A stretch of DNA of 64,000 nt from an uncultured Aquabacterium sp. (GTDB lineage Bacteria; Pseudomonadota; Gammaproteobacteria; Burkholderiales; Burkholderiaceae_C). The notes beneath the pieces are model-generated. The model saw only the letters and a list, made by a program, of their open reading frames with translations. It was not told the origin of the DNA and made no database searches. A program made the translations under genes and the position numbers. The DNA is taken from assembly GCF_913773725.1 (NCBI RefSeq), contig NZ_CAJYGK010000096.1, positions 1 through 64,000 on the forward strand, in the 5' to 3' direction. Of the stretch, positions 1 to 11,083 are shown piece after piece (position 1 is the first letter of the stretch; each line of letters starts with the position of its first letter).

Positions 1-1
1 C

Positions 2-622
2 CAGGCCGGGGTTCGGGTGGCTGGCGAGGCCTGGTTGCATGGTGATGGAGAGCGCCGCAACCTGTTTGCCCTGGAGGGGGCCGCACTCCATGAGGCGCGC
101 CGACAGGTGCAGATGGTGTTCCAGGACCCCTTCGCCTCGCTCAATCCCCGCATGCGCGTCAGCGAGATCCTGCAGGAAGGCCTCCAGACCCTGCGCCCCG
201 AGTGGTCCGCATCCGAGCGGCTCGACCGGGTTGTCGACCTGGTCGGGCGCGTGGGTCTGAGGGCCGATGCGCTCCCGCGCTTCCCTCACGAGTTCTCGGG
301 TGGGCAGCGGCAGCGGCTGGCCATTGCCCGGGCCCTTGCGGTGTCGCCGCGTGTGCTGGTGTGCGACGAGCCGACCTCGGCCCTCGACGTGTCCGTGCAG
401 GCCCAGATCCTCAACCTGCTGCGCGAACTGCAGTCCGAACTCGGTCTGGGGCTGCTGTTCATCACCCACAACATGGGTGTGGTCAGCTACCTCGCCGACC
501 ATGTGGCTGTGATGCAGCAGGGCCGGCTGGTCGAGCAGGGGCCGGCAGCCCAAGTGCTGCAGCAGCCCGCTCATGCTTACACCCGCACCCTGCTGGCTGC
601 GGTGCCGAAGCGGCCGTTCTGA
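2..622 (+). CDS. Oligopeptide/dipeptide-type ABC transporter ATPase, C-terminal part
   Basis: The gene enters from the left edge, so the start and Walker A are missing. The visible part has the Q-loop region (QMVFQDPFASLNPRMRV), the signature SGGQRQRLAIARAL, a Walker B ending in CDEPTSALD, and the H-loop (FITHN). The QDPFASLNPRM stretch and the tail HAYTRTLLAAVP are typical of the OppF/DppF family and of the second half of YejF-type fused ATPases. It should power peptide uptake from the cytoplasmic face of an inner-membrane permease. Whether it is a single or a fused ATPase cannot be decided from this fragment. Confidence 0.93.
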   Translation, partial: QAGVRVAGEAWLHGDGERRNLFALEGAALHEARRQVQMVFQDPFASLNPRMRVSEILQEGLQTLRPEWSASERLDRVVDLVGRVGLRADALPRFPHEFSGGQRQRLAIARALAVSPRVLVCDEPTSALDVSVQAQILNLLRELQSELGLGLLFITHNMGVVSYLADHVAVMQQGRLVEQGPAAQVLQQPAHAYTRTLLAAVPKRPF

Positions 623-625
623 CCG

Positions 626-916
626 TCAGATGCCCATCTTGCCCAGCGTGTCGAGCATGTCCCGCAGCGTGCTGGCCAGATAAGGGTGATCGGCTGCAAA
701 CCGGGCCTCGATGGCCTGTGCACGGGCGTTGAGCGAGTCGTCGTCGGCTGCCGTGGTCGGTGATTCTGTACCCGGCGTGGACGGCTTGGCGATGGCCTGC
801 TGGATGTCCCGGTCGAGGTCCTGAAGCAGCGCCTTCAACTCCGGTGCGACGGGTTGACCGCTTTCCAGTTCTCCCTTGAGTCGTTGCAGCAGGTTCTTCA
901 GTTTGGTGGCGTCCAT
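626..916 (-). CDS. DUF4404 family protein
   Basis: A 96-residue acidic helical protein, convergent with the ABC gene and only 3 nt from its stop. The pattern of an N-terminal LLQRLKGELESG helix and a C-terminal block ARFAADHPYLASTL...DTLGKMGI fits the DUF4404 family of small proteobacterial proteins of unknown function. I chose the ATG at 916 because upstream in-frame sequence does not look coding. No membrane segment or metal-binding motif is visible. Confidence 0.75.
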   Translation of the reverse strand: MDATKLKNLLQRLKGELESGQPVAPELKALLQDLDRDIQQAIAKPSTPGTESPTTAADDDSLNARAQAIEARFAADHPYLASTLRDMLDTLGKMGI

Positions 917-1050
917 GTGTGCTCCATCCATGCGTTGCTGAACACATTGTGCGACGGCCGCATGCCCCTTCCAAGTCACGGGCATCGAGGACTTGCCCGG
1001 GGCTGACGGGCATCAAGCCGCAGCGGGGCCTCGGTGTGGCGGGGCGCATG

Positions 1051-1076
1051 AAAAGGGCCGGCATGGAGCCGGCCTT
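1051..1076 (-). terminator. Intrinsic terminator of fabI
   Basis: GGCCGGC (1056-1062) pairs with GCCGGCC (1068-1074) around a 5-nt loop. Read leftward the stem is followed by CTTTT. It lies 34 nt past the fabI stop. Confidence 0.75.
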
Positions 1077-1109
1077 CTTGCAGGGGGGGCAGCTTGCGCC
1101 GTTCCCGCG

Positions 1110-1898
1110 TCAGGCGATGTCGCTCACGCCGCCCGTGACCTGGCTGAAGCCCGCGTCGACATAAGTGATCTCGGCGGTCACGCCGGCGGCCAGGTCCGAC
1201 AGCATGAAGGCGGCCACATTGCCCACGTCCTCGATGGTGACGTTGCGGCGCAGCGGCGCATTCTGCTCCACCACGTCCAGGATCTTGCCGAAGCCCTTGA
1301 TGCCCGATGCGGCCAGCGTCTTGATCGGGCCGGCCGAAATGCCGTTGACGCGGATGCCCTTCGGGCCCAGGCTGGCGGCGGTGTAGCGCACGCTGGCTTC
1401 CAGGGAGGCCTTGGCCAGACCCATGGTGTTGTAGGCCGGCACGATGCGCTCAGCCCCCAGGTAGGACAGCGTCAGCAGCGCGGCGTTCGGATTCAGATAG
1501 GGCAGTGCGGCCTTGGCCATGGCGGGGAAGCTGTAGGCGGAGATGTCGTGGGCGATGCGGAACGCTTCGCGCGACAGGCCTTCCAGGAAGTCGCCGGCAA
1601 TCGCCTCGCGAGGGGCAAAGCCGATGGAATGCACGAAGCCGTCGAACGTAGGCCAGACCTTGGCCAGATCGGCGAAGAGGGCAGCAATCTGCTCGTCATT
1701 GGCCACGTCGCAATCGAACACCAGCTCCGAGTCGAACTCCTTGGCGAACTCGGTGATGCGGTCCTTGAAGCGCTCGCCCACATAGCTGAAGGCAAGTTCA
1801 GCGCCTTCGCGCTTGCAGGCCTTGGCGATGCCATAGGCAATGGAACGGTTGGACAGCAGTCCGGTGATCAGCAGGCGCTTGCCGGCGAGAAAGCCCAT
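1110..1898 (-). CDS. fabI: Enoyl-[acyl-carrier-protein] reductase (NADH), FabI
   Basis: A 262-residue short-chain dehydrogenase/reductase that catalyses the last reduction of each fatty-acid elongation cycle. The N-terminal nucleotide-binding stretch [19 protein letters not shown] has the FabI-type spaced glycine/serine pattern instead of GxxxGxG. The catalytic Tyr and Lys are in [11 protein letters not shown] (Tyr-x6-Lys spacing), followed by [15 protein letters not shown]. Length matches the family (about 260). It is monocistronic and points away from rimP; a strong hairpin terminator follows. The presence of FabI makes this step a potential triclosan target, as known for the family. Confidence 0.97.
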   Translation of the reverse strand: MGFLAGKRLLITGLLSNRSIAYGIAKACKREGAELAFSYVGERFKDRITEFAKEFDSELVFDCDVANDEQIAALFADLAKVWPTFDGFVHSIGFAPREAIAGDFLEGLSREAFRIAHDISAYSFPAMAKAALPYLNPNAALLTLSYLGAERIVPAYNTMGLAKASLEASVRYTAASLGPKGIRVNGISAGPIKTLAASGIKGFGKILDVVEQNAPLRRNVTIEDVGNVAAFMLSDLAAGVTAEITYVDAGFSQVTGGVSDIA

Positions 1899-2325
1899 AT
1901 GGTCTCCATGAAAAAAACAAGGGGTGAAGCAACGCCCACCCGCTCAACGATGAACGGATTTTCGCACGCATCGTGGTGTGGAGCAGAATTTCGCCTTCCA
2001 GCCTTGCCCGGGCGCTTTCCTCGGAGTAAAATGCGGGATTGGCTGCCTGATGTGGCCTCTTCGTCTTGCTGGCTGCGCCAGGGGGGGCGCAACGAGGGGA
2101 TGTCAGGCTGTGATGCCGAAGTGCCGGAGTCGCAGGGCGGATTGAGCCGAACACGCGTCGACCACGGGATTCTCGATGAGTCTGCGGGTTGTGTGTTGTG
2201 ACGGTCAGTGTCGCCGGGCTTGCGGGCAGTTCGTCTCGTGGATGTTCACGAATGGGCGGATCTTTCCAGCCCATTTTTTTTGCTCGACGTTTTTTATTGG
2301 GTGCGATCGTCGCCGGATTGACTGG
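1899..2325. other. Divergent intergenic region fabI/rimP
   Basis: 427 nt between divergent fabI and rimP. No convincing ORF or tRNA is seen. It must carry the promoters of both fabI and the nusA operon, but I cannot place a convincing -35/-10 pair. The rimP reading frame is open upstream to 2176, yet the added residues do not resemble RimP. Confidence 0.5.
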
Positions 2326-2985
2326 ATGAGTTGGCTGAAAGTCGTTGAAGACACCGTGACCGGTCTGGGTTACGAATTGGTGGACTGCGAACGCAGTTCG
2401 CATGGTTTGCTGCGCGTGTACATCGACCGACTGCCCGACCAGCCCTACGATCTGCCTGGTGATCTGGTCACCGTGGACGACTGCGAGAAGGTCACGCGCC
2501 AGCTGCAATATGCGCTGGAAACGATCGATGCCGACTACAGCAGGCTCGAAGTGTCCTCTCCCGGTGTCGACCGCCCGCTCAAGACCCCGGCGCATTTCGC
2601 GCGCTTCGTGGGTGAGCAGGTCGAGATCGCGCTCAAGCACCCTTTTCAGGGGCGCAAGAAATACAGCGGCGTGCTGTGCGTGTCGCAGGATGCCGAGCCC
2701 GCTCAGATCGAGTTGGGGCAGGCCTGGGGCCTCGTGCTGAAGGCGGCCGACGCCGACAAGCCGTTGTCGAAGACGGCGGCCAAGAAGCTGGCCAAGGCAC
2801 AGGCCAAGGGTGAAGCCCCCCCGGAGGCGGCGGATCAGGTTTTAGGTTTCACGCTCGATGAAATTCGCGAGGCACGCCTGGTGCCGGAAGTGAGTTTCAA
2901 GGGGCGTAGCCGTCGGGCGGCAACCCCGGCGGACGGTACGGTTGCCGTCGATGAGGCGCAAGATCTCGGAGGTCAGAAGAAATGA
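2326..2985 (+). CDS. rimP: Ribosome maturation factor RimP
   Basis: A 219-residue protein needed for maturation of the 30S subunit. The N-terminal domain carries the family signature [14 protein letters not shown]...LLRVYID and the segment [17 protein letters not shown]. The start at 2326 gives the usual RimP N-terminus; a longer frame exists but adds unrelated residues. It is about 65 residues longer than E. coli RimP because of an insertion rich in Lys/Ala (near residues 145-170) and a basic tail. Its stop overlaps the nusA start as ATGA, so the two are translationally coupled. Confidence 0.95.
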   Translation: MSWLKVVEDTVTGLGYELVDCERSSHGLLRVYIDRLPDQPYDLPGDLVTVDDCEKVTRQLQYALETIDADYSRLEVSSPGVDRPLKTPAHFARFVGEQVEIALKHPFQGRKKYSGVLCVSQDAEPAQIELGQAWGLVLKAADADKPLSKTAAKKLAKAQAKGEAPPEAADQVLGFTLDEIREARLVPEVSFKGRSRRAATPADGTVAVDEAQDLGGQKK

Positions 2986-4457
2986 ATCGTGAATTGCTGA
3001 TGCTGGTGGACGCCATCTCGCGTGAGAAGAGCGTGGACCGTGAAGTGGTGTTCGGTGCGGTCGAATCCGCCCTGGCCTCCGCCACCAAGAAGCTCTATCA
3101 GGGCGAGGTCGACATCCGCGTCGCCATCGACCGCGAGACCGGCGTCTACGAGACTTTCCGTCGCTGGCACGTCGTGCCCAACGAGGCCGGCCTGCAGCTG
3201 CCCGATGCCGAGATCCTGCTGTTTGAAGCCCAGGAACAGATTCCCGACATCGAGGTCGATGACTACATCGAAGAACCCATCGAGTCCGTGCCCATCGGCC
3301 GCATTGGCGCCCAGGCGGCCAAGCAGGTCATCCTGCAGAAGATCCGTGACGCCGAGCGCGAGCAACTGCTCAACGACTTTCTGTCGCGCGGCGAAAAGAT
3401 CTTCGTCGGCACCGTCAAGCGTCTGGACAAGGGCGACATCATTGTCGAGTCGGGCCGCGTTGAAGGCCGTCTGAAGCGCGGCGAGATGATCCCGAAGGAA
3501 AACCTGCGCACCGGCGACCGCGTGCGCGCCTTCATGCTGGGCGTGGACACGCTGGCCCGCGGCCCGCAAATCATGCTGTCGCGCTCGGCGCCGGACTTCA
3601 TGATCGAGCTGTTCCGCCAGGAAGTGCCCGAGATCGAGCAGGGCCTGCTGGAGATCAAGAGCTGCGCCCGTGACGCGGGTTCGCGAGCCAAGATCGCCGT
3701 GCTGTCGCACGACAAGCGGGTCGATCCGATCGGCACCTGCGTCGGTGTGCGCGGTTCGCGCGTCACCGCGGTGACCAATGAACTGGCCGGCGAGCGCGTC
3801 GACATCGTGCTGTGGTCGGAAGACCCGGCCCAGTTCGTGATCGGTGCGCTGGCCCCGGCCAACGTGCAGTCGATCTTCGTGGACGAAGAAAAGCACGCCA
3901 TGGACGTGGTTGTGGACGAGGAAAACCTCGCCATCGCCATCGGCCGTGGCGGCCAGAACGTGCGCCTGGCCTCGGACCTGACGGGCTGGCGCATCAACAT
4001 CATGACGGCCGAGGAATCGGCCCAGAAACAGGCCGTCGAAAGCGACTCCATCCGCAAGCTCTTCGTCGAGAAACTCGACGTGGACGAGGAAGTTGCCGAC
4101 ATCCTGATCGCCGAAGGTTTCTCCAGCCTGGAAGAAGTGGCCTACGTGCCGCTGCAGGAAATGCTGGAAATGGAATCGTTCGACGAAGACACGGTCAACG
4201 AGCTGCGCACCCGTGCGAAAGACGCTTTGCTGACCATGGAAATCGCCAAGGAAGAAGAAGTCGAGGCTTTGTCGGAAAATCTCAAGGGTCTGGAAGGTCT
4301 GACCCCCGAGCTGATTGCGAAGCTGGCCGAAGCGGGCATCCACACCCGTGACGACCTCGCCGATCTGGCCGTGGACGAACTCACCGAGATCACCGGTGTG
4401 TCCGACGAACAGGCGCGCGCCCTGATCCTCAAGGCGCGCGAACACTGGTTCGCCTGA
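2982..4457 (+). CDS. nusA: Transcription termination/antitermination factor NusA
   Basis: A 491-residue NusA of the usual proteobacterial length. Domains in order: RNA polymerase-binding N-terminal domain (1-125), S1 domain (about 135-200, [19 protein letters not shown]), KH1 ([10 protein letters not shown]), KH2 ([15 protein letters not shown]), and two C-terminal acidic repeats (after about 360) of the AR2 type that contact the alpha subunit or lambda N-like factors. It regulates pausing, rho-independent termination and antitermination, and rRNA synthesis. It lies second in the rimP operon. Confidence 0.98.
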   Translation: MNRELLMLVDAISREKSVDREVVFGAVESALASATKKLYQGEVDIRVAIDRETGVYETFRRWHVVPNEAGLQLPDAEILLFEAQEQIPDIEVDDYIEEPIESVPIGRIGAQAAKQVILQKIRDAEREQLLNDFLSRGEKIFVGTVKRLDKGDIIVESGRVEGRLKRGEMIPKENLRTGDRVRAFMLGVDTLARGPQIMLSRSAPDFMIELFRQEVPEIEQGLLEIKSCARDAGSRAKIAVLSHDKRVDPIGTCVGVRGSRVTAVTNELAGERVDIVLWSEDPAQFVIGALAPANVQSIFVDEEKHAMDVVVDEENLAIAIGRGGQNVRLASDLTGWRINIMTAEESAQKQAVESDSIRKLFVEKLDVDEEVADILIAEGFSSLEEVAYVPLQEMLEMESFDEDTVNELRTRAKDALLTMEIAKEEEVEALSENLKGLEGLTPELIAKLAEAGIHTRDDLADLAVDELTEITGVSDEQARALILKAREHWFA

Positions 4458-4531
4458 TCGCCCACGCTTCAGCCACCTGAGACGACCCACTCGACCTATT
4501 TACGCAAAAGCTCATCGCAAGGATCAACACA

Positions 4532-7500
4532 ATGGCCGTGACCACCGTCGCACAATTCGCCGCGGAACTGAATCGCCCGGCTGCGACACTGCTGGAGCAG
4601 CTTCAGTCTGCGGGTGTGCCCAAGGCCGCCCCTGAAGACGTGCTCACGGAGGCCGACAAAGAGCGTCTGCTCGACCACCTGCGCACCGCCCACGGTTCCA
4701 CCGGCGGCGACCGCAAGAAGATCACGCTGACCCGCAAGTCGACCACCGAAATCAAGCAGGCTGACGCATCTGGCAAAGCCCGCACCATTCAGGTCGAAGT
4801 TCGCAAGAAGCGCGTGTTCGTCAAGCGCGAGGACGGCGTCGATGAGGCGACCGCCAAGGCGCAGGAAGAAGCCGAGCTGGCTCGCCGCGAGGAAGAGGCC
4901 CGTGCCCAGGCCGAAGCCCTTCGCTTGCAGGAAGAGCAGCTGGCCGAAGCCCGCCGCCAGCGTGAAGAAGCGGAACGCCGCGAGCGCGAAGAGGCCGAAG
5001 CCCGCGCCCGTGCTGCCGCCGAGCAGGCTGCGCGTGAACAGGCCGAGCGTGAAGCCGCGGCCAAGGCTGCTGCGGCTGCCGCTGTTCCGGCGGGTGGCGA
5101 TGCCGATGACGCTGCAGAGCGGGAAGCCGCGGCTGCTCGCCGTGCGGCGGCCCAGGAAGCCGCCCGTGCGGAAGCCGCCGCCCTGACCGCCGCCGCACAG
5201 CGTGTGGCGCGTGGCGGCACGCTGCGTGCCGGTAGCAACAAGCCGGCCGCAGATGCCAAGCCGGCAGAGGCCGCCCCGGCCCCGGTTGCCGCGGCGCCCG
5301 CACCGGCTCCTGCGCCCGTTGCCGCGCCGACCATGCCGATTCAGGCCGACGCCCCCAAGCCGGGTGCCGGTGTGCGCGTGGTGAAGGCCGCCGACCGCGA
5401 AGCCGAAGAAAAGCAGCGCCTGGCCGACCTGGAGCGCCGTCGCAAGGCCGCGGAGGCCGAAGCGGCCGCGATCCGCGCCATGATGAACGCGCCCAAGAAG
5501 GTGCTGACGGCCAAGAAGCCGGAAGAAGCCAAGCCGGCGGACGCCAACAAGGAAGGCATCAAGGGCACCATCCACAAGCCGAAGGGCGCACCGGGCGCCA
5601 CGCCGGGTTCGACCACGGCAGGGGCCGGCGCCAAGCCGGGCGACAAGAAGTCGGTCAAGTCCGAGAAGCTGTCGTCGAGCTGGGCCGATGACGCCAAGAA
5701 GCGCGGTGGTCCCTCCAAGGGCCGTGGTGGCGACGCCGCCAGCAGCTCGCGCAACGGCTGGAAGGCTCCGGGCGGCAAGGGTGGCCGGCGTGGCGACCGC
5801 GGCGAAGGTGCTTCGACCTTCGTGCCGCCGACCGAGCCGCAGATCCTCGAGGTCCACATTCCCGAAACCATCTCGGTGGCCGACCTGGCTCACAAGATGT
5901 CGGTGAAGGCCACCGAGGTCATCAAGCAGATGATGAAGCTCGGCCAGATGGTCACCATCAACCAGCACCTGGACCAGGAAACCGCCATGATCGTGGTGGA
6001 AGAAATGGGCCACAAGGCGTTTGCCGCCAAGCTGGACGATCCGGATGCCTTCCTTGAAGAAGAACACGAGGATCAGGCCGCCGAGGCCAAGCCGCGCGCA
6101 CCGGTCGTGACCGTCATGGGTCACGTCGACCACGGCAAGACCTCGCTGCTGGACTACATCCGCACCTCGCGTGTGGCTGCGGGCGAAGCCGGCGGCATCA
6201 CGCAGCACATCGGCGCTTACCACGTCGACACGCCGCGCGGCATGATCACCTTCCTCGACACCCCGGGTCACGAGGCCTTCACGGCCATGCGTGCCCGCGG
6301 TGCCAAGGCCACCGACATCGTCATCCTGGTGGTGGCGGCCGACGATGGCGTCATGCCGCAGACGAAGGAAGCCATCCACCACGCCAAGGCGGCGGGTGTG
6401 CCCATCGTCGTGGCGATCAACAAGATCGACAAGCCCGGCACCAACCTGGATCGCGTGACCCAGGAGCTGATTGCCGAGCAGGTGGTGCCCGAGTCCTACG
6501 GTGGTGATTCGCCGTTCGTGCCGGTGTCGGCCAAGACGGGCCAGGGCATCGACGATCTGCTCGAGAACGTGCTGCTGCAGGCCGAAGTGCTGGAGTTGAC
6601 CGCACCGGTCGAATCGCTGGCCAAGGGTCTGGTGATCGAAGCGCGTCTGGACAAGGGCCGCGGCCCGGTGGCCACCGTGCTGGTGCAGTCGGGCACGCTC
6701 AAGCGTGGCGACGTCGTGCTGGCCGGTGCTTCGTATGGCCGTGTGCGCGCCATGCTGGATGAAGATGGCAAGGCCGCGACCGAAGCCGGTCCGTCCATCC
6801 CCGTCGAGATCCAGGGCCTCACCGAAGTGCCGTCCGCTGGCGACGAGTTCATGGTGCTGTCCGACGAGCGCCGTGCCCGTGAAATCGCCACCTTCCGTCA
6901 GGGCAAGTACCGCGACGTGAAGCTGGCGAAGCAGCAGGCCGCCAAGCTCGAGAGCATGTTCGAACAGATGGGTTCGGGCGCAGACGTGCAGACGCTGCCG
7001 CTCATCATCAAGGCGGACGTGCAGGGTTCCCAGGAAGCGCTGGCCGCTTCGCTGCTCAAGCTGTCGACCGAGGAAGTGCGTGTGCAGATCGTGCACGCCG
7101 CCGTGGGTGGCATCTCCGAGTCGGACGTCAACCTGGCGATCGCTTCGAAGGCCGTCATCATCGGCTTCAACACCCGCGCGGATGCCAACGCCCGCAAGGT
7201 GGCCGAGCACAACGGTGTCGACCTGCGCTACTACAACATCATCTACGACGCCGTGGACGATGTGAAGGCGGCGATGGGCGGCATGCTCGCACCCGAGCAG
7301 CGCGAGGAAGTCATCGGTTCGGCCGAGATCCGTCAGGTCTTCATCGCCTCGAAGATCGGCACGATCGCGGGCTGTATGGTCACCGACGGCGTGGTGCGTC
7401 GCAGCGCCAAGCTGCGCCTGCTGCGCGACAACGTGGTCATCTACACCGGCGAGCTGGAAGGCCTCAAGCGCTTCAAGGACGATGTCAAGGAAGTTCGCGA

Positions 7501-7600
7501 GGGCTTCGAGTGTGGTCTGAACATCAAGGGCTACAACGACATCAAGGAAGGCGACGTCCTCGAGTTCTTCGAAATCAAGGAAGTGGCCCGCACGCTGTAA
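4532..7600 (+). CDS. infB: Translation initiation factor IF-2
   Basis: A 1022-residue IF-2 that brings fMet-tRNA to the 30S subunit in a GTP-dependent way. An N-terminal IF2_N domain (about 1-50) is followed by a long Ala/Glu/Lys-rich linker (about 90-430, partly coiled coil) and a second IF2_N-like domain ([18 protein letters not shown]). The GTPase domain starts near residue 527 with [14 protein letters not shown] and NKID, then come the two beta barrels of the C-terminal half. The long low-complexity linker explains why IF-2 here exceeds the 890 residues of E. coli. Start chosen at ATG 4532, which begins with the conserved [13 protein letters not shown]. Confidence 0.98.
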   Translation: MAVTTVAQFAAELNRPAATLLEQLQSAGVPKAAPEDVLTEADKERLLDHLRTAHGSTGGDRKKITLTRKSTTEIKQADASGKARTIQVEVRKKRVFVKREDGVDEATAKAQEEAELARREEEARAQAEALRLQEEQLAEARRQREEAERREREEAEARARAAAEQAAREQAEREAAAKAAAAAAVPAGGDADDAAEREAAAARRAAAQEAARAEAAALTAAAQRVARGGTLRAGSNKPAADAKPAEAAPAPVAAAPAPAPAPVAAPTMPIQADAPKPGAGVRVVKAADREAEEKQRLADLERRRKAAEAEAAAIRAMMNAPKKVLTAKKPEEAKPADANKEGIKGTIHKPKGAPGATPGSTTAGAGAKPGDKKSVKSEKLSSSWADDAKKRGGPSKGRGGDAASSSRNGWKAPGGKGGRRGDRGEGASTFVPPTEPQILEVHIPETISVADLAHKMSVKATEVIKQMMKLGQMVTINQHLDQETAMIVVEEMGHKAFAAKLDDPDAFLEEEHEDQAAEAKPRAPVVTVMGHVDHGKTSLLDYIRTSRVAAGEAGGITQHIGAYHVDTPRGMITFLDTPGHEAFTAMRARGAKATDIVILVVAADDGVMPQTKEAIHHAKAAGVPIVVAINKIDKPGTNLDRVTQELIAEQVVPESYGGDSPFVPVSAKTGQGIDDLLENVLLQAEVLELTAPVESLAKGLVIEARLDKGRGPVATVLVQSGTLKRGDVVLAGASYGRVRAMLDEDGKAATEAGPSIPVEIQGLTEVPSAGDEFMVLSDERRAREIATFRQGKYRDVKLAKQQAAKLESMFEQMGSGADVQTLPLIIKADVQGSQEALAASLLKLSTEEVRVQIVHAAVGGISESDVNLAIASKAVIIGFNTRADANARKVAEHNGVDLRYYNIIYDAVDDVKAAMGGMLAPEQREEVIGSAEIRQVFIASKIGTIAGCMVTDGVVRRSAKLRLLRDNVVIYTGELEGLKRFKDDVKEVREGFECGLNIKGYNDIKEGDVLEFFEIKEVARTL

Positions 7601-7628
7601 GACAACGCGCCGGCTCCCGCCCTTGCAA

Positions 7629-7653
7629 CCCCGCCTGAGCCCAGGCGGGGTTT
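7629..7653 (+). terminator. Hairpin between infB and rbfA (terminator or attenuator)
   Basis: CCCCGCCTG (7629-7637) pairs with CAGGCGGGG (7642-7650), then TTTGTG. The poor T-tract suggests partial termination or mRNA end protection inside the operon. Confidence 0.55.
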
Positions 7654-7693
7654 GTGCTTGGAGGGAGCCGTCGGCTTTCAGCAGGAATTCACC

Positions 7694-8092
7694 ATGCGCC
7701 ATAAACGCTCCACCCCCAACCGCAGCAACCGGATTGCCGACCAGATCCAGCGTGATGTGGCCGAGCTGATCCGTGATCTGAAGGATCCGCGCATCGGCAT
7801 GGTCACGATCAGCCATGTCGAGGTGACGCCCGACTACGCCCATGCCAAGGTGTTTTTCTCGTTGCTGATCGGCAATCCGGAAGACACCGAAGCGGGCCTC
7901 AACGAGGCAGCCGGCTATCTGCGTAACTCGTTGTTCAAGCGCCTGCAGATCCACACGGTGCCGACGCTGCACTTCCACTTCGACCGCACCACCGAGCGTG
8001 CGGCCGAACTGAACGCCCTGATCAACCGTGCCGTGGCCGACAAGGCCAAGGACGGTGACGAGCCCGTGAGCGGGGAGGGTGGTCAGCCGTGA
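7694..8092 (+). CDS. rbfA: Ribosome-binding factor A
   Basis: A 132-residue cold-shock-related 30S assembly factor with a KH-like fold. Typical features are the start [17 protein letters not shown], the segment [23 protein letters not shown] and [18 protein letters not shown] 7694 gives the canonical N-terminus. The stop overlaps the truB start as GTGA, a coupling common in this operon. Confidence 0.97.
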   Translation: MRHKRSTPNRSNRIADQIQRDVAELIRDLKDPRIGMVTISHVEVTPDYAHAKVFFSLLIGNPEDTEAGLNEAAGYLRNSLFKRLQIHTVPTLHFHFDRTTERAAELNALINRAVADKAKDGDEPVSGEGGQP

Positions 8093-9135
8093 GCGACCTG
8101 CAAGTCGGTCAGCGCGCAGACCTCGGTCAGCGGCCTCAGCGACCCCCGCGCCTGCCGCGGCGTGCGTTGCATGGCGTGATCCTGCTGGACAAGCCGCTGG
8201 GGCTGTCCAGTAACGACGCGCTGCAGAAGGTCAAGCGCCTGTTTCGCGCGGAGAAGGCGGGCCACACCGGCACGCTGGATCCGCTCGCCACGGGGCTGCT
8301 GCCCTTGTGCTTCGGTGCGGCGACGAAGTTTTCTCAGGTGTCGCTCGATGCCGACAAGCGCTATACCGCGACCGTGAAGCTGGGCGTCGTCACCACGACG
8401 GGCGATGCGGAAGGCGAGGTCGTGTCCACGCGCGACGTGACGCCGGACATGGTGGCACCGGATCGCGTGGCGGCGGCCTGCGCCACCTTCACCGGCGAGA
8501 TCGACCAGATTCCGCCCATGCACTCGGCCCTCAAGCACGAGGGGCGTGCCCTGTACGAATACGCCCGTGAAGGCGTCGAGATCGAACGGGCTGCCCGCCG
8601 CGTGACGATTCACGGCATCGACATCCTGCGCTGTGAAGATGGCGTGCTGGAGGTCGACGTGCGTTGCAGCAAAGGCACCTACATCCGTACCCTGGCGCAG
8701 GACATCGGCGAGCACCTCGGCTGCGGCGCGCACCTGATCGGTCTGCGCCGTACCGGCAGCGGCGGCGTGACGCTGGAAGGCGCCGTCACCCTCGATGAGC
8801 TGACTGCGCTGGACGAGGCCGACCGCGATGCCTTGCTGCAGCCTGCAGACGTGCTGCTGTCCGATTGGCCGGACGTGCTGCTCAACGAGCAGGACGCCAC
8901 CCGTTTCCTCACCGGTCTGCGCCGGCGAACAAAGCTGCCCGATGCACCGCAGGTGCGTGTGTACGGGCCCCATCCCGCGGCGCCCGCAGACGCCGCCCGC
9001 CGTGTGTTGCTGGGCAGTGCCCACATCCAGGGCGGCGAACTGATCCCCACCCGCCTGCTGAGTCCGGCCGAGGTGCAGGGCATGGTGCTGATGTGCCGGC
9101 CCGCCCGCGCTGCCGATCCGGCTGTGGCCCCCTGA
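8089..9135 (+). CDS. truB: tRNA pseudouridine(55) synthase TruB
   Basis: A 348-residue enzyme that makes Psi55 in the T-arm of tRNAs. The catalytic aspartate lies in [14 protein letters not shown] (Asp64), preceded by the family motif [14 protein letters not shown] and followed by RYTATVKLG and [15 protein letters not shown]. Translation starts at GTG 8089, overlapping the rbfA stop. The C-terminal PUA-like region (after about 250) is longer than in E. coli by some 30 residues. Confidence 0.97.
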   Translation: MSDLQVGQRADLGQRPQRPPRLPRRALHGVILLDKPLGLSSNDALQKVKRLFRAEKAGHTGTLDPLATGLLPLCFGAATKFSQVSLDADKRYTATVKLGVVTTTGDAEGEVVSTRDVTPDMVAPDRVAAACATFTGEIDQIPPMHSALKHEGRALYEYAREGVEIERAARRVTIHGIDILRCEDGVLEVDVRCSKGTYIRTLAQDIGEHLGCGAHLIGLRRTGSGGVTLEGAVTLDELTALDEADRDALLQPADVLLSDWPDVLLNEQDATRFLTGLRRRTKLPDAPQVRVYGPHPAAPADAARRVLLGSAHIQGGELIPTRLLSPAEVQGMVLMCRPARAADPAVAP

Positions 9136-9157
9136 ATCCGACCCTTGTGAGCTTTCT

Positions 9158-10990
9158 ATGAGCACCCAAATTCGCAACATCGCGATCATCGCCCACGTTG
9201 ACCATGGCAAGACCACGATGGTCGACCAGCTTCTGCGCCAGTCTGGCACCTTCGCCGAGCACGAGAAAGTCGTGGACACGGTGATGGACAACAACGCCAT
9301 CGAACGTGAGCGTGGCATCACCATCCTGGCCAAGAACTGCGCCGTGAGCTGGGAAGGCACGCACATCAACATCGTTGACACCCCGGGCCACGCGGACTTC
9401 GGCGGTGAAGTCGAGCGTGCGCTGTCCATGGTCGACGGCGTGGTGCTGCTGATCGACGCTCAGGAAGGCCCGATGCCGCAGACGCGCTTCGTGACCAAGA
9501 AGGCCCTGGCCCTGGGTCTCAAGCCCATCGTCGTGGTCAACAAGGTGGACAAGCCGGGTGCCAAGCCCGACGCCGTCATCAATGCTGCTTTCGACCTGTT
9601 CGACAAGCTGGGCGCGACCGACGAGCAGCTGGACTTCCCCGTGGTGTATGCCTCGGGCATCAACGGCTGGTCTTCGCTGGAAGAGGGCGAGCCGGGCGCC
9701 CAGTGGGGCCCCGACATGTCGGCCCTGTTCGAGACCGTGCTCAAGCACGTGCAGCCGCACAACGGCAACCCGGACGCCCCGCTGCAGCTGCAGATCTCGG
9801 CACTGGACTACAACAGCTTCGTGGGCCGCATCGGCGTCGGTCGCATCAATGCCGGCAAGATCAAGCCGGGAATGGACGTGGTCGTGATGGAAGGCCCTGG
9901 CGGCAAGAGCGTCAAGGGTCGCATCAACCAGGTGCTGACCTTCCAGGGCCTGGACCGCGTGCAGGTGACGGAAGCCGGACCGGGCGAGATCGTGTTGATC
10001 AACGGCATCGAAGAGATCGGCATCGGTGTGACCATCACCGATCCGGCCAACCCGACGCCGTTGCCCATGCTGAAGGTCGACGAGCCCACGCTGACCATGA
10101 ACTTCTGCGTGAACACGTCGCCGCTGGCCGGCCGTGAAGGCAAGTTCGTGACCAGCCGCCAGATCTGGGATCGCCTGCAGAAGGAATTGCAGCACAACGT
10201 GGCCCTGCGCGTGAAGGAAACCGACGAAGATGGCGTTTTCGAAGTGTGCGGCCGCGGCGAACTGCACCTGACCATCCCGCTGGAAAACATGCGTCGCGAA
10301 GGCTACGAGCTGGCCGTTTCCAAGCCGCGCGTGATGTTCAAGGACATCGACGGCGTCAAGAGCGAGCCGATGGAGCTGGTCACCGCCGACGTGGAAGAAA
10401 TCCACCAGGGCGGCGTGATGCAGGCGCTGGGCCTGCGCAAGGGCGAAATGATCAACATGGAGCCGGACGGCCGTGGCCGCGTGCGCCTGGAGTACCGCAT
10501 TCCGGCCCGAGGCCTGATCGGTTTCAGCAACGAGTTCCTGAACCTGACACGTGGTTCGGGCCTGATCTCGTCGATCTTCGACGGCTACGAAGCGCACAAG
10601 GGTGAAATCGGTGGCCGCAAGAACGGCGTGCTGATCTCGATGGACGACGGTGAAATCTTCACCTACGCACTGGGCAAGCTGGACGACCGTGGCCGCATGT
10701 TCGTCAAGCCGAACGACCCCGTGTATGAGGGCATGATCGTTGGCATCCACAGCCGCGATAACGACCTGGTGGTGAACGCCACCCGCACCAAGCAGCTGAC
10801 CAACTTCCGCGTCTCGGGCAAGGAAGATGCGATCAAGATCACCCCGCCGATCGAGCTGACGCTGGAATACGGTGTGGACTTCATCGACGACGACGAGCTG
10901 GTCGAGATCACACCGAAGTCGATCCGCCTGCGCAAGCGCCACCTGAAGGAGCATGATCGCAAGCGTGCTTCGCGCGAAGCCAACGCCTGA
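9158..10990 (+). CDS. typA: Ribosome-associated GTPase TypA/BipA
   Basis: A 610-residue translational GTPase of the EF-G superfamily that helps 50S assembly, notably in the cold. The G motifs are [15 protein letters not shown] (from residue 12), [14 protein letters not shown], and NKVDKPGA. The C-terminal half has the BipA-specific [20 protein letters not shown] block and the terminal [11 protein letters not shown]. It follows truB by 22 nt and has its own strong terminator downstream. Confidence 0.98.
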   Translation: MSTQIRNIAIIAHVDHGKTTMVDQLLRQSGTFAEHEKVVDTVMDNNAIERERGITILAKNCAVSWEGTHINIVDTPGHADFGGEVERALSMVDGVVLLIDAQEGPMPQTRFVTKKALALGLKPIVVVNKVDKPGAKPDAVINAAFDLFDKLGATDEQLDFPVVYASGINGWSSLEEGEPGAQWGPDMSALFETVLKHVQPHNGNPDAPLQLQISALDYNSFVGRIGVGRINAGKIKPGMDVVVMEGPGGKSVKGRINQVLTFQGLDRVQVTEAGPGEIVLINGIEEIGIGVTITDPANPTPLPMLKVDEPTLTMNFCVNTSPLAGREGKFVTSRQIWDRLQKELQHNVALRVKETDEDGVFEVCGRGELHLTIPLENMRREGYELAVSKPRVMFKDIDGVKSEPMELVTADVEEIHQGGVMQALGLRKGEMINMEPDGRGRVRLEYRIPARGLIGFSNEFLNLTRGSGLISSIFDGYEAHKGEIGGRKNGVLISMDDGEIFTYALGKLDDRGRMFVKPNDPVYEGMIVGIHSRDNDLVVNATRTKQLTNFRVSGKEDAIKITPPIELTLEYGVDFIDDDELVEITPKSIRLRKRHLKEHDRKRASREANA

Positions 10991-11003
10991 TCGACCCGCT
11001 GAG

Positions 11004-11028
11004 AAGGCGCCCTGCGGGGCGCCTTTTT
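11004..11028 (+). terminator. Intrinsic terminator of typA
   Basis: AAGGCGCCC (11004-11012) pairs with GGGCGCCTT (11017-11025) around a TGCG loop and is followed by TTTTTCG. A textbook stem with a T run 14 nt after the typA stop. Confidence 0.9.
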
Positions 11029-11083
11029 CGTTGTGACCCCATCATCAAGCCGGCGCGCGCTGGCGTGCGAGGAGCAGACCGAG

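Noticed and set aside
2176-2325. Upstream extension of rimP
   Set aside because: The extra 50 residues are unlike RimP and lie in the promoter region.
4496-7978. Very long open frame opposite infB
   Set aside because: It mirrors infB; high G+C codon bias opens antisense frames. No family features.
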